Shown: piece after piece, positions 54,079 through 61,889 of the stretch
How positions within the stretch are numbered: position 1 is the first letter of the stretch
How the letters are laid out: each line of letters starts with the position of its first letter
Assembly (NCBI RefSeq): GCF_019263585.2
Contig: NZ_JADQDF010000001.1
Coordinates: 372,001 to 436,000, forward strand
Origin: Pseudonocardia oceani
GTDB taxonomy: Bacteria; Actinomycetota; Actinomycetes; Mycobacteriales; Pseudonocardiaceae
DNA: 64,000 nucleotides
Direction of reading: 5' to 3'
The notes under the pieces: generated by a model
Told to the model about the DNA's origin: nothing
Database searches by the model: none
Seen by the model: the letters and a program-made list of their open reading frames with translations, nothing else
Made by a program: the position numbers and the translations under genes

Positions 54079-54113
54079 CGGATGTCGCACGTGTTGTTGT
54101 CAAAAACTGTGTC

Positions 54114-54147
54114 AAACGCCCCCCACCGCGTGCGGTGGGGGGCGTTT
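54114..54147 (+). terminator. Perfect 16-bp terminator after int
   Basis: AAACGCCCCCCACCGC (54114-54129), loop GT, GCGGTGGGGGGCGTTT (54132-54147), with Ts at its end. It is the best intrinsic terminator in the window. It stops int transcription before the attachment site. Confidence 0.9.
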
Positions 54148-54151
54148 GTGC

Positions 54152-54196
54152 TGGTGGGCGATACTGGGATCGAACCAGTGACCTCTTCGGTGTGAA
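54152..54196 (-). other. Attachment core: 3' end of tRNA-Val(CAC)
   Basis: On the minus strand these 45 bases read as the 3' part of a tRNA: anticodon loop TTCACAC (anticodon CAC, Val) with CGAAG stem strand, GGTTCGATCC T-loop, and TATCGCCCACCA acceptor end including CCA. The 5' half of the tRNA is absent to the right (54197 onward does not match). This is the duplicated att core made by a tRNA-targeting integrase, and its place beside int is that of attP or a junction site. Confidence 0.82.
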
Positions 54197-54586
54197 CTGC
54201 GGGCGGCGAGATCGCTGACGGCGTATCAGCTGATCAGCGAGTTGGTCGAGGTTGGTCGCGCTCGCTGACGGCAGCTGCAGTAGCTGTACTTTCGAGCTGT
54301 ACTTCAGCATCGCTGGCCATCTGAACACCAGAACGATGGTGCAGGTGTTCCTGCACCCACGCTCGACTCCGGGCGCCTGGGCGTCGGCGGTGAACTCCCG
54401 GTCGTTCGCGCGTACGACGTGTGGTCCCCAGAACCGGGGTATCCGTTCGCAGCGGCCAATCGCGTGCCAGCGGGGCGTGTCCCGATAGGGCGAGCTTGGC
54501 GGTGTAGTCGGTGATTGAGCAGGAGCACGCCAGCCAGCCTGCACGAGGGTGGCCCGCTCCGGGTTGGGGTGGCCCACGGGATGCGC
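54197..54586. other. Region right of the attachment core
   Basis: 390 bases. A minus frame (MLKYSSKVQLLQLPSASATN and upstream ADAQAPGVERG...) stays open and runs into the att core, so it may be the 3' end of a gene cut at the recombination site, but no family is recognised and another frame is equally open. Nothing else is supported. Confidence 0.35.
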
Positions 54587-54808
54587 TCAGCGCGGACTGG
54601 TCTCGGTGCTGAGGTCCGCGAGCTCCTGCACGTCGTGCTGCAAAAGCGTGGCCAGGGAGGCAACCGCGTCGATGGCGAGGGCCATGTCGTCGCAGAGACC
54701 GGCGACGTGGATGTCGTCGCGGGTCCCGCAGACCTGGGCTTCGAGGACCGCAAGCCGAGTCGCGCGAGTGTCGGACTCGGTGATCTCGGTGGTGGCGGTG
54801 ATGTTCAT
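54587..54808 (-). CDS. Small acidic hypothetical protein behind leader copy 3
   Basis: 73 aa: an N-terminal Thr-rich part (MNITATTEITESDTRATRLA), then a helical part with Cys pairs (VCGTRDDIHVAGLCDDMALA) and VASLATLLQHDVQELADLST. The ATG at 54808 has CGGAGGCCC upstream. It is preceded by the same structured leader as the ssb genes, which suggests shared regulation and a role in the element's DNA metabolism. No family is recognised. Confidence 0.65.
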   Translation of the reverse strand: MNITATTEITESDTRATRLAVLEAQVCGTRDDIHVAGLCDDMALAIDAVASLATLLQHDVQELADLSTETSPR

Positions 54809-55026
54809 GAGGGCCTCCGGTGCTCGGCGTTGGGGGAACGCGGCACAGCCTCAGCACGCCGGGGCAGGGGTCCCGAAGGGACGGCGGGGGTTCTGGCTCG
54901 CCCATCCCGGTGTGATCGCTTCCTAACCGGCGACCGATGTCGGGTCCGCACGCGATCTCACCGGAATGGGTGGGCCGGGTTCATCGCCACTCGCCCCCGG
55001 CCCCGGTGTGCTGACCTCCGGGCGAT
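54809..55026 (-). promoter_or_regulatory. Structured leader element, copy 3 (upstream of 73-aa gene)
   Basis: It has the same block order as the ssb leaders: AGGTCAGCACA (55007 region), GGGTTCATCGCC-type start block, and CCGCCGTCCC-TTC-GGGAC (arms at 54870-54874 and 54878-54882). The long stem has an unrelated sequence: CCCATCCCGGTGTGATCGC (54901-54919) pairs with 54952-54970 at 17 of 19 positions. The ATG of the conserved block opens only an 8-codon ORF (MNPAHPFR). The distance from AGGTCAGCACA to the gene start is about 199 nt, as in the other copies. Confidence 0.68.
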
Positions 55027-55192
55027 CCACCTGAGCCGAGCGCCGGAGGCCCGACCCATCGCGTCGGCGAACCTTGGGGCCCGCGCCGGACCACCAACCC
55101 TGGGCCGATCCGAGGAGGGGGCTGAATGACAGCGATACCGTGCGAGGGGAAGGTGCATCCCGGGCCGGGCGGCACGCGGCTGACGCCCGGAG

Positions 55193-55975
55193 CTATGTCC
55201 GGTTGCCGTCATCGTCGAAACAGCGGGGGAATTGGGCGCCGTAGGCGAGTCCGTCGTGTACGTCGCGGTCGACCTGCGCGGCGGTGTAGCCGTCGACGCC
55301 GAGGGTAGCCGCGCGCCGCATCGGTGAGTGCAGCGTGGGCGGCGGTCGCGCTGAGGGCAGATCCTCCGACCCAGTGCCCGAGCCTGCGCGCCGCGCGGAG
55401 CAGCGTCTGGTGGCGGTGTCCGACGGTCGCCGCCGCGACGGCGGCGCATTCGCCGTCGACGACTGCACGCAGGTAGGCCTCGGCCCTGCCGTTGAGCAGC
55501 GGTGTCATCGACGAATGGCGAGGCGTCGGTGGGGCGGGTGTCGGCGCTGAGGTGAGCGCCGCCATCAGCCAGTTCGGAAGCTCTGCGACCGGGCGGGCTC
55601 TGACGACCCGGTAAATGCCTTCGGCGCGGACGGAGCCGGCCGCGATGACGTATCCGCCGAGGCCGCGGCTGTCCACACTGGCCCCGAGAACACTCTGAGT
55701 GTTGCGCAGTTGTACGCCGTCGGGCTGGCGGAAGTACAGGTGCAGCCCGCCCGGCGTCGCGACGGTGTGGGTGTCGGTGGGCGGCGGCTCGCCGGCTGCG
55801 GCCGCAAGCAGACGCAGCATGGCGTACCCCTCCCGCGTGCTAGCCCCCCGCGACAGTGCGCAGGCGCCACGCCGGACGTCGAGGTCGATGACGAGAAGTC
55901 CGGACCTTCCCGCACTGACGGCCACGTTCCACGGCATCGCCCGCCACCACGCGGTGATCTGGTCGAGGTCGGTAG
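55193..55975 (-). pseudogene. Bifunctional DNA primase/polymerase, C-terminal part
   Basis: It continues the gene begun at 58953. TDLDQITAWWRAMPWNVAVS and AGRSGLLVIDLDV carry the prim-pol catalytic acidic residues (DLDV), with THTVATPGGLHLYFRQPDG and VLGASVDSRGLGGYVIAAGS (the His and the GGYV strand). A helical C-terminal domain follows (HRHQTLLRAARRLGHWVGGS). A second lesion near 55320 shifts the frame; GVDGYTAAQVDRDVHDGLAY to the stop at 55193 is in the new frame. It would start primers or act as a replication initiator helper for the element. Confidence 0.85.
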
Positions 55976-55990
55976 TGAAGCGCCCCGGGT

Positions 55991-56311
55991 TCAGTGGAGG
56001 CTGGGTTCTCCCGAGACCGGAGTGTCTCGGTCTGGTTGGTGAGCGTAGTAGTTCTGTTCGTACTCGACCGGCGGCATGTTGCCGATCATGGAGTGCAGCC
56101 GGTCGGTGTTGAACCAGTGCACCCAGCTCGCCGTGGCCAGCTCGAGATCCTCGACCGCGCGGATCGGTCCGTCGCGACGGATGCACTCGGTCTTGTAGAG
56201 CCCGATCACCGATTCGGCCAGGGCGTTGTCGTAACTGTCGCCGACCGAGCCGATCGAGGCGATCGCGCCGGCCTCGGTGAGGCGGTTGCCGTATCGAATG
56301 GCGCAGTATTG
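55991..56311 (-). pseudogene. IS3 element 3 OrfB, C-terminal part
   Basis: It reads YCAIRYGNRLTEAGAIASIG then SVGDSYDNALAESVIGLYKT (last DDE Glu) and TDRLHSMIGNMPPVEYEQNY. It is separated from its N-terminal part by IS30. The stop lies inside the terminal repeat. Confidence 0.88.
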
Positions 56312-57760
56312 CCCGGATTCAACCGGTGGTTGCAACACCGGCCTGTTGAGCCGATCGTAGCTGCTCAGCGAATGCCTCCGCCGGCGTCTTCCAGCCGAGT
56401 GTCTTGCGGGGCCGGGTGTTCAGCGCGTGAGCGACCGCCTCAACCTCCTCGGTGGACCACCGTGAAAGATCGGTTCCTTTCGGGAAGTACTGACGCAGGA
56501 GCCCGTTGGTGTTCTCATTTGTGCCGCACTGCCAAGGGCTATGCGGGTCGGCGAAGAACACCGGGATACCGGTCTCGACCTTGAACTGCAGGTGCGCGGA
56601 CATCTCTTTCCCGCGATCCCACGTCAACGATCGCGCCAGTTGCTGAGGCAGTGTCGACATCGCCGTCGTCAACGCGTTCTTCATCGTGATCGCCCCATAA
56701 CCGGCCAACGCAGGACCGTTCTTGATGGTGTGCTTGTGCCGGTAGCCTTCTTCGCGCGGCAGATGGATCAACATCGTGAACCGGGTCGACCGCTCGACCA
56801 CCGTGCCGATCGCGGAACGCTCCAGCCCGATGATCAGGTCGCCTTCCCAGTGCCCAGGAACGGCACGGTCCTCGACCTCGGCAGGCCGTTCACTGATCAA
56901 CGCCTCGGGTGTGACGTGCGCCCACGTCTTGCGACGCGACCGAGCTCGCGGAGCACGTAACGCTCGACCAGTGCGCAGACACAAGATCAGTTCCCGCTTG
57001 AGTGCGCCCCGGTCCTGGATGTAGAGGGCCTGGTAGATCGCCTCGTGGCTGATGCGCATGGACTCATCATCGGGGAAGTCAACGCTGATCCTGTTCGCGA
57101 TCTGCTCCGGGCTCCACGCCTGCACCCACGCCCGGTCCTGGCGATGGGGCTTGTTCCGTCCCGTCCACCGGCCAATTTCCGGACCAGCGATCGTCTCGCC
57201 GTCAGGGGTGCTGATCTGCCCGGAAAGGCGCTCCTGCACGTAGGCGTGCAGGAGCGGATTGACGACCAGCTTCGCGGTCTTCGGGCGGCGCGCGGCGAGG
57301 TCGGCCTTCCACTGCGCCACCGACGCCCGGTAGTCGAGCCTCCCGCCCCGGGTCGCGGCGTTCCGTCGCAGCTCACGAGAAATCGTTCCGGGATCCCGCC
57401 CGACATCACGAGCGATCTCACGCACGCCCCTCCCCTGGGCGTTGAGTAGGGCGATCTCCTCCCGCTCAGGAAACGACAAATACTGACCTGACGGCAATCG
57501 CGGAACGAACGGACGCATGCCCCCAGCCTGGCGGTACCAGCGTGTCGCAACGGCCGGCGCCACGCCGATGACGGCCGCAGCCTGTTCAGCGCGGAGGCCC
57601 TTGGCGATCTCGGCCCAGAACGCCGTCTCGACATGACGCTGATACTTCGGATGGCCCGGTGACCTCAACTTCGGGCGCACCGCCCGATCTGCTGACTGCT
57701 GTCGACGAACCATCCAACACCTCCGTGCTTGGGGTGTTGCGACGACCGGTTGAATCCACC
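56312..57760 (-). mobile_element. IS30-family element, intact (1449 bp)
   Basis: Inverted repeats share GGATTCAACCGGT and GCAACACC (at 56315 and, on the other strand, from 57757). TTG on both sides (56309-56311 and 57761-57763) is a 3-bp target duplication. Removing it restores the IS3 OrfB frame HHSDAGSQYCAIRYGN. Confidence 0.92.
56319..57713 (-). CDS. IS30-family transposase
   Basis: 464 aa, intact. Two N-terminal HTHs (GLRAEQAAAVIGVAPAVATR and FPEREEIALLNAQGRGVREI followed by ARDVGRDPGTISRELRR), and the DDE core PGHWEGDLIIGLERSAIGT (Asp), SLTWDRGKEMSAH (Asp), GTNENTNGLLRQYFPKGTDL (Glu). It ends TRPRKTLGWKTPAEAFAEQL. It is the youngest insertion in this nested set. Confidence 0.94.
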   Translation of the reverse strand: MVRRQQSADRAVRPKLRSPGHPKYQRHVETAFWAEIAKGLRAEQAAAVIGVAPAVATRWYRQAGGMRPFVPRLPSGQYLSFPEREEIALLNAQGRGVREIARDVGRDPGTISRELRRNAATRGGRLDYRASVAQWKADLAARRPKTAKLVVNPLLHAYVQERLSGQISTPDGETIAGPEIGRWTGRNKPHRQDRAWVQAWSPEQIANRISVDFPDDESMRISHEAIYQALYIQDRGALKRELILCLRTGRALRAPRARSRRKTWAHVTPEALISERPAEVEDRAVPGHWEGDLIIGLERSAIGTVVERSTRFTMLIHLPREEGYRHKHTIKNGPALAGYGAITMKNALTTAMSTLPQQLARSLTWDRGKEMSAHLQFKVETGIPVFFADPHSPWQCGTNENTNGLLRQYFPKGTDLSRWSTEEVEAVAHALNTRPRKTLGWKTPAEAFAEQLRSAQQAGVATTG

Positions 57761-58417
57761 TTGACTGCCCGCGTCGCTGTGGTGGATCAACCCTTCGAGC
57801 CGCCCATCAGCAGTCTGACCTGCGCTGTCGCGAGTCCACAGCGCCATCTCCAGGGCGTCGAGCGGGAGCTCGGTGGGCATCGAGGCGGCGCAGCGCCACC
57901 CGACGATCCGCCGGGAGAACACGTCGGAGACGAACGCGGTGAACACCATCCCCGACCAGGTCGGCACGTAGGTCAGATCGACCACCCACAGCGCGTTCGG
58001 CCGCTCGGCCCGGAAGTTGCGGTCGACCAGATCCGGCGCCCGTGTGGCCTGTCGATCGGGCCGCGTGGTCAGCACCGGCTGCCCCCGGCGGAATCCGCGT
58101 AGGCCCAGATGTCGCATCAGCCGCTCCACCGTGCACCGGCCGACCGGGTGCCCGCCCGCGCCCGCGACGCCGTCACGGCGCAGTTGGTGCCACATCTTGC
58201 GGGCGCCGTAGACGCCGCGGCCCTTCCTCCGGTCCCAGAACGTGGCCTCGATCGTCTCGGCCAGGGCGGCATCGCAGAGCGCTCGCCGCGAGGGTGGGCG
58301 GGTCTTGGCCGCGTAGTAGCCGCTCGGGGCGATCGTTACCCCGTGTTGACTCAGCACGGCGCAGATCGGCTCGACCCCGAACAGGTCCCGGTGAGCGTCG
58401 ATGTAATCGACGATCAC
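57761..58417 (-). pseudogene. IS3 element 3 OrfB, N-terminal part
   Basis: From the GTG at 58417 (overlapping the orfA stop as GTGA): VDYIDAHRDLFGVEPICAVL, RGVYGARKMWHQLRRDGVAG, NALWVVDLTYVPTWSGMVFT (first DDE Asp) and LIHHSDAGSQ (second Asp), where IS30 interrupts. Confidence 0.88.
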
Positions 58418-58749
58418 CGCAGTCGGCGGTCGAGCTCCGCCGAGGCGAAAAACGCCGACGCGGTCTTGAGGATTTCATTCGCCCGCCGCAGCTCGGCGTT
58501 CTCGCGACGCAGCCGAATCAGCTCATCGCGGTCGCTGCTCGTCGTCCCCGGCGCGAGACCGTCGTCGATATCGGCCTGTTTGCACCAGCCCCGCAACGTG
58601 TCAGGCAAGATCCCCAGCTGGGGGCCGATCCGCTTACAGGCGGCGTTGACCGATAGGCCCGGCTCCTGCTGGCGAGCCTCCCGGACCATGCGCTTAGCCC
58701 GCTCACGCATCTCGTCGTTGAACTTCCTGGGTGCCGGCACGAAGACCAC
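58414..58749 (-). CDS. IS3 element 3 OrfA
   Basis: 111 aa. APRKFNDEMRERAKRMVREA begins the HTH domain (LGILPDTLRGWCKQADIDDG), and the zipper end is LIRLRRENAELRRANEILKT. The open frame is intact although its partner orfB is broken. Confidence 0.88.
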   Translation of the reverse strand: MVFVPAPRKFNDEMRERAKRMVREARQQEPGLSVNAACKRIGPQLGILPDTLRGWCKQADIDDGLAPGTTSSDRDELIRLRRENAELRRANEILKTASAFFASAELDRRLR

Positions 58750-58792
58750 CTTCCCGTGGCTTCAGAACCTCCACCAGACCCGGGGCGCTTCA

Positions 58793-58953
58793 GTAGTGGC
58801 GGCGTTCTGCCAGTCGGCGATCGCTGGCACCTTGCCACGGGGAACGGCGGGGAACACCCGCCAGCCGTTCCCGGCGGCGCGTGCGGCTGCGGCGCCGAGC
58901 CGGCCCAGGGCGGGCGTCGGCGCAGCGGGCGGGCGATGCGGGACGTCGTTCAC
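58793..58953 (-). pseudogene. Bifunctional DNA primase/polymerase, N-terminal part
   Basis: From the GTG at 58953 (GGAGAAC upstream): LGRLGAAAARAAGNGWRVFP then AVPRGKVPAIADWQNAATT, the conserved start of actinobacterial prim-pol domains (GWRVFP...GKxPAI..W..AAT). It then meets IS3 element 3. Joined with 55193-55975 it gives a protein of about 310 aa. Confidence 0.85.
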
Positions 58954-59169
58954 GATGTTCTCCTCGCGTCGGAGCACCGGGACGGCCCGTGGTTCCGGGC
59001 CGCGCGCCGCATCGTGTCCGGGTGTGGGTGCTCGGGCAGCGGCTGGCGCGTGGTCCGGGTTCGCGGGCACGGTGCGACACCGACGCGAGGACGCCCACCG
59101 TGGTAGCGCGTCTCAGGGCACAGCGGCGGGCCCGGACCACTGTGGTTCGGGCCCGCCGTGTGGGCCGAC

Positions 59170-59637
59170 TCAGTCGGATCCGACGACGCTCAGCGTCGGT
59201 CGCTCGGCTGCCTCGGTGCCGTCTTCGACCGCGTCTGCGGAGCGGTCGGGCTCCTCGGCTGGCTGTGCGGTGGCGTCGTTGCGTGGGTTCCTGGTGAGGG
59301 CGGCGGTGGCGTAGCGCAGGCTTGCGGCGACGTCGGCGGCCTCGATCTGGATCCGGCGGATGCTGCTGCCGTCCTCACGCTTGTAGCTGTCGTCGGCGAA
59401 CTCGCCGGTGACCGCGACCGCGCTGCCCTTGTCCAGGCTCGCGGCGACGTTCTCGGCTAGGGCGTTGAAGCACACGACTCGGTGGAACACCGGCGGCAGG
59501 TCCACCCAGTTGACGCTCTGGCGGTTGAGGCGGCGCCGGTTCGCGGCGATGGTGAACGTGGCCACCGGGACCCCGGAGCGGGAGTGGCGCAGTTCGGGCT
59601 TGCCGGTGAGGTTGCCGTGGACGGTGATCTTGTTCAT
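59170..59637 (-). CDS. ssb: Single-stranded DNA-binding protein
   Basis: 155 aa. OB-fold: MNKITVHGNLTGKPELRHSR, VPVATFTIAANRRRLNRQS, VDLPPVFHRVVCFNALAENV, SLDKGSAVAVTGEFADDSYK. An acidic C-terminal tail ends RPTLSVVGSD, lacking the DDxPF tip of chromosomal SSBs that recruits partners, as in many plasmid SSBs. It is preceded by leader copy 2, whose ORF runs in frame into ssb without a stop, so a longer start cannot be excluded. It probably serves the mobile element with prim-pol and the ParB-like protein. Confidence 0.92.
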   Translation of the reverse strand: MNKITVHGNLTGKPELRHSRSGVPVATFTIAANRRRLNRQSVNWVDLPPVFHRVVCFNALAENVAASLDKGSAVAVTGEFADDSYKREDGSSIRRIQIEAADVAASLRYATAALTRNPRNDATAQPAEEPDRSADAVEDGTEAAERPTLSVVGSD

Positions 59638-59865
59638 GACGGTTGCTCCCTGGTGCTCGGCGGTTGGTGGGTGACGCGGCCTGGGCCTCAGCGCGCGGCG
59701 GGGTGGGGTCCCGGTAGGGACGGCGGGGGTTCCGGGCTCGTCCGAGCGGGGTGGGGACGCCGCCAGGCGTCCGAGCGCAGCGAGGCTTGTCCCACCCGGT
59801 CGGAACGGGCCGGGGTTCATCGCCGCTCGCCCCGTCTGCGGTGTGCTGACCTTCGGGCGTCTCCT
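59638..59865 (-). promoter_or_regulatory. Structured leader element, copy 2 (upstream of ssb)
   Basis: Blocks as in copy 1: AGGTCAGCACA (59842 region), GGCGAGCGGCGATGAACCCC, and CCGCCGTCCC-TACC-GGGAC (arms 59708-59712 and 59717-59721). The long stem is TCCGAGCGGGGTGGGG (59741-59756) against 59791-59804, a close variant of copy 1 with changes on both sides. The distance to the ssb ATG is about 205 nt. Confidence 0.7.
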
Positions 59866-60198
59866 GCCCACGCCGTGCCCCAGGACGCCACCGCCGAACA
59901 CACGATCATCCCGACGACAGGCGGCCCATGCCCCACCGATGCGCTCCAGCCGCGCCCTCGGTCAGCCCTACGTACCAGCCGGTGGACAATCCAACCCTGC
60001 GTCGGCGCGGACGGTGGCTGCCAACGGTCCTCGCCGGGATGTGCGACACCGTCGACGCTGATCGACCAGTCGCCGTCGGGCGCGTCGTCGTGGCGGCGGT
60101 GCCGGGTGCGGGTGCGGGTGCGCACGGTGAGTGGTTCGCCGGTGGGCAGGTGCGGTCGCGGTGACGTCGACGACGATGATCGCGCCGCTACCGTGCAC
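59866..60198 (-). pseudogene. Degenerate hypothetical ORF
   Basis: A GTG at 60198 opens MHGSGAIIVVDVTATAP, and after a frameshift near 60150 a second frame gives LPTGEPLTVRTRTRTRHRRH, DDAPDGDWSISVDGVAHPGE and DRWQPPSAPTQGW. The two parts read like one small protein. Family unknown; low certainty. Confidence 0.3.
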
Positions 60199-60235
60199 GG
60201 TCTATTCGTAGCGCAGGCCGGTCGGGTGGGCGCCG

Positions 60236-60589
60236 GTGTGGCGGCAGGTCTCGACGAGCAGGCCGCGGGCGGTCGTTGCTGCGGAGCCGAACGCCGTGAC
60301 GGCGTGGCTGTCCGAGCCAGACTCAGCGCCGCACGGCGGCGAGTCACGCGTGCAGCTGCTGGCCCGCGTGGCCGACTGGCTCGACACGGTGCCCGACGAC
60401 GGCGGTCACACGGTGGCAGTCACACATCCGGCTGTCGTGCGGTCGGCGGTGCTCGCCGCGCTCGACGCCCCGCTCTCAGCATTCTGGCGCATCGACATCG
60501 CCCCCCTGACCGCCACCCAGCTTCGGGGATCGCCCGGTCGGTGGACGCTGCGATCCACCGCCGCGCCACTCGTCCCGCGGCATGACTAG
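60236..60589 (+). pseudogene. Histidine phosphatase (phosphoglycerate-mutase-like), 5' truncated
   Basis: About 117 codons of the C-terminal half remain: VTAWLSEPDSAPHGGESRVQ (catalytic Glu region), LLARVADWLDTVPDDGGHTV, AVTHPAVVRSAVLAALDAPL (second catalytic His) and RIDIAPLTATQLRG. The N-terminal RHG motif is missing upstream. Related genes often lie beside cobalt/nickel or cobalamin genes, which fits the NicT neighbour. Its 3' end overlaps the 3' end of nicT by 114 bases. Confidence 0.65.
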
Positions 60590-61768
60590 ACCGTTTGCGG
60601 TGTCGGCACCGGCCTGTTGCTCGAACCGCTCGTGGCGGTCAGTGGCCCCGGGCTCGGGGTTGCCCGGGCTGGTGGCGGTGCTGTAGCGCTCCTCGATACG
60701 GCCGAGCTTCCAGATCGCCAACGCGACGAGCCAGGTGATCACGAACAGGGCAACGACGGTGTAGCCGACGTAGTTCAGGTCGAGGGTGCCGATGGCGGCC
60801 AACGGACCGGTGTCGATGCCGAGCCTCTCCACAAGCAACCCGATCAGCACCATCACGCCGACGACCAGTGCGACGACGACAGAGAGCACGGTGACGGTCA
60901 GGTTGTAGAAGACCTTCCGCACGGGCTTGAGGAACGCCCAGCCGTAAGCGCGGGCCATGAAGATGCCATCGGCGGTGTCGAACAGGCTCATCCCGGCGGC
61001 GAAGAGCACCGGCAGGACGAGGATGGCGTACCAGGGCAGGGTGAGCGCCGAGCCGGCGGCGAGCACGAGCAGGGCGACCTGGGTGGCCGTGTCGAATCCC
61101 AGTCCCATGAGCAGCCCGACCGGGTACATGTGCCAGGGCTTGCTCACCCGTCGCATGACTCGCCCGAGTAGCCGGGCCAGGAACCCGCGGTTGTGCAGTT
61201 GACGTTCGAGTTCGGCCTCGTCGAGTTCACCGGTGCGCATCTTCCGGAAGACGCGGGCGATGCCGATGACGGCGAACAGGTTCATCAGCCCGATCAGGAT
61301 CAGGAACACCCCGGCCACGATGGTGCCGATCAGCCCGAGGGTCTGCTGGAGCTGGGAGTTCGAGTCCTGGACCGGACCGACGAGCACGCTAACCCCCAGC
61401 GCCAGTAGCAGCGACAGCCCGAACACCACGCTGGAGTGACCCAGCGAGAACCAGAACCCGGTGCCGAGGCCGGGCTTGCCTTCACCGACCAGCTTGCGGG
61501 TGGTGTTGTCGATCGCGGCGATGTGGTCGGCGTCGAAGGCGTGGCGCACGCCGAGCAGGCACGCGGTGAAACCCAGCCCGACCCCGAACACCCCGGTGCT
61601 GCCCAGTGCCAGGTTCTGCGGGGCGATCACCAGGCCCAGCACGCCCCAGCCCACCACGTTGAGCAGCACGACGAACCCGACCATGCCGGCGATGGACAGC
61701 TTGTCCGGCCGGTCCCACCGTGCACCGCTGGGTGCCGTGGTGACCGGGGGTGAGATCACGTCGCTCAT
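60476..61768 (-). CDS. NicT-family nickel/cobalt transporter (HoxN/NixA)
   Basis: 430 aa from the ATG at 61768; an in-frame ATG at 61792 is also possible. The family signatures are all present: GVRHAFDADHIAAIDN, FSLGHSSVVFGLSL, LGFDTATQVALLVLA and LFAAGMSLFDTADG, in an eight-helix layout. It imports Ni2+ or Co2+ by proton motive force. The last 40 or so residues read antisense into the phosphatase gene, so the natural stop may have been lost in a deletion. A CTATGC-N17-GCATAG palindrome lies upstream. Confidence 0.92.
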   Translation of the reverse strand: MSDVISPPVTTAPSGARWDRPDKLSIAGMVGFVVLLNVVGWGVLGLVIAPQNLALGSTGVFGVGLGFTACLLGVRHAFDADHIAAIDNTTRKLVGEGKPGLGTGFWFSLGHSSVVFGLSLLLALGVSVLVGPVQDSNSQLQQTLGLIGTIVAGVFLILIGLMNLFAVIGIARVFRKMRTGELDEAELERQLHNRGFLARLLGRVMRRVSKPWHMYPVGLLMGLGFDTATQVALLVLAAGSALTLPWYAILVLPVLFAAGMSLFDTADGIFMARAYGWAFLKPVRKVFYNLTVTVLSVVVALVVGVMVLIGLLVERLGIDTGPLAAIGTLDLNYVGYTVVALFVITWLVALAIWKLGRIEERYSTATSPGNPEPGATDRHERFEQQAGADTANGLVMPRDEWRGGGSQRPPTGRSPKLGGGQGGDVDAPEC

Positions 61769-61776
61769 GCGGGCAA

Positions 61777-61805
61777 CTATGCGACACATACTGGTTATTG
61801 CATAG
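61777..61805. promoter_or_regulatory. Palindrome CTATGC-N17-GCATAG upstream of nicT
   Basis: Perfect 6-bp arms at 61777-61782 and 61800-61805 lie just upstream of the NicT start in an AT-rich patch. The layout recalls the NikR operator (GTATGA-N16-TCATAC) and could be a nickel- or cobalt-responsive site. Confidence 0.45.
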
Positions 61806-61889
61806 CCTACGCAGCAGAGCGGGGTGAGGTGTAGGTGGTTGTAGGTGGTTGTGCGGGTGTATTGCATCCTTCCTCACAGATGTGGCGGC

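Larger units (their letters stand above)
55976..58792 (-). mobile_element. IS3-family element 3, carrying a nested IS30 (2817 bp)
   Basis: The ends TGAAGCGCCCCGGGT (55976-55990, and on the other strand from 58792) begin 27-base imperfect inverted repeats. The 4-bp duplications GTAG (55972-55975 and 58793-58796) flank it. Deleting the element with one GTAG joins the two prim-pol parts in frame (NAATTDLDQITAWW). IS30 lies inside its orfB. Confidence 0.9.

Noticed and set aside
54152..54196. Calling this a complete tRNA-Val gene
   Set aside because: The acceptor 5' strand, D-arm and 5' half of the anticodon stem are missing on the right side.
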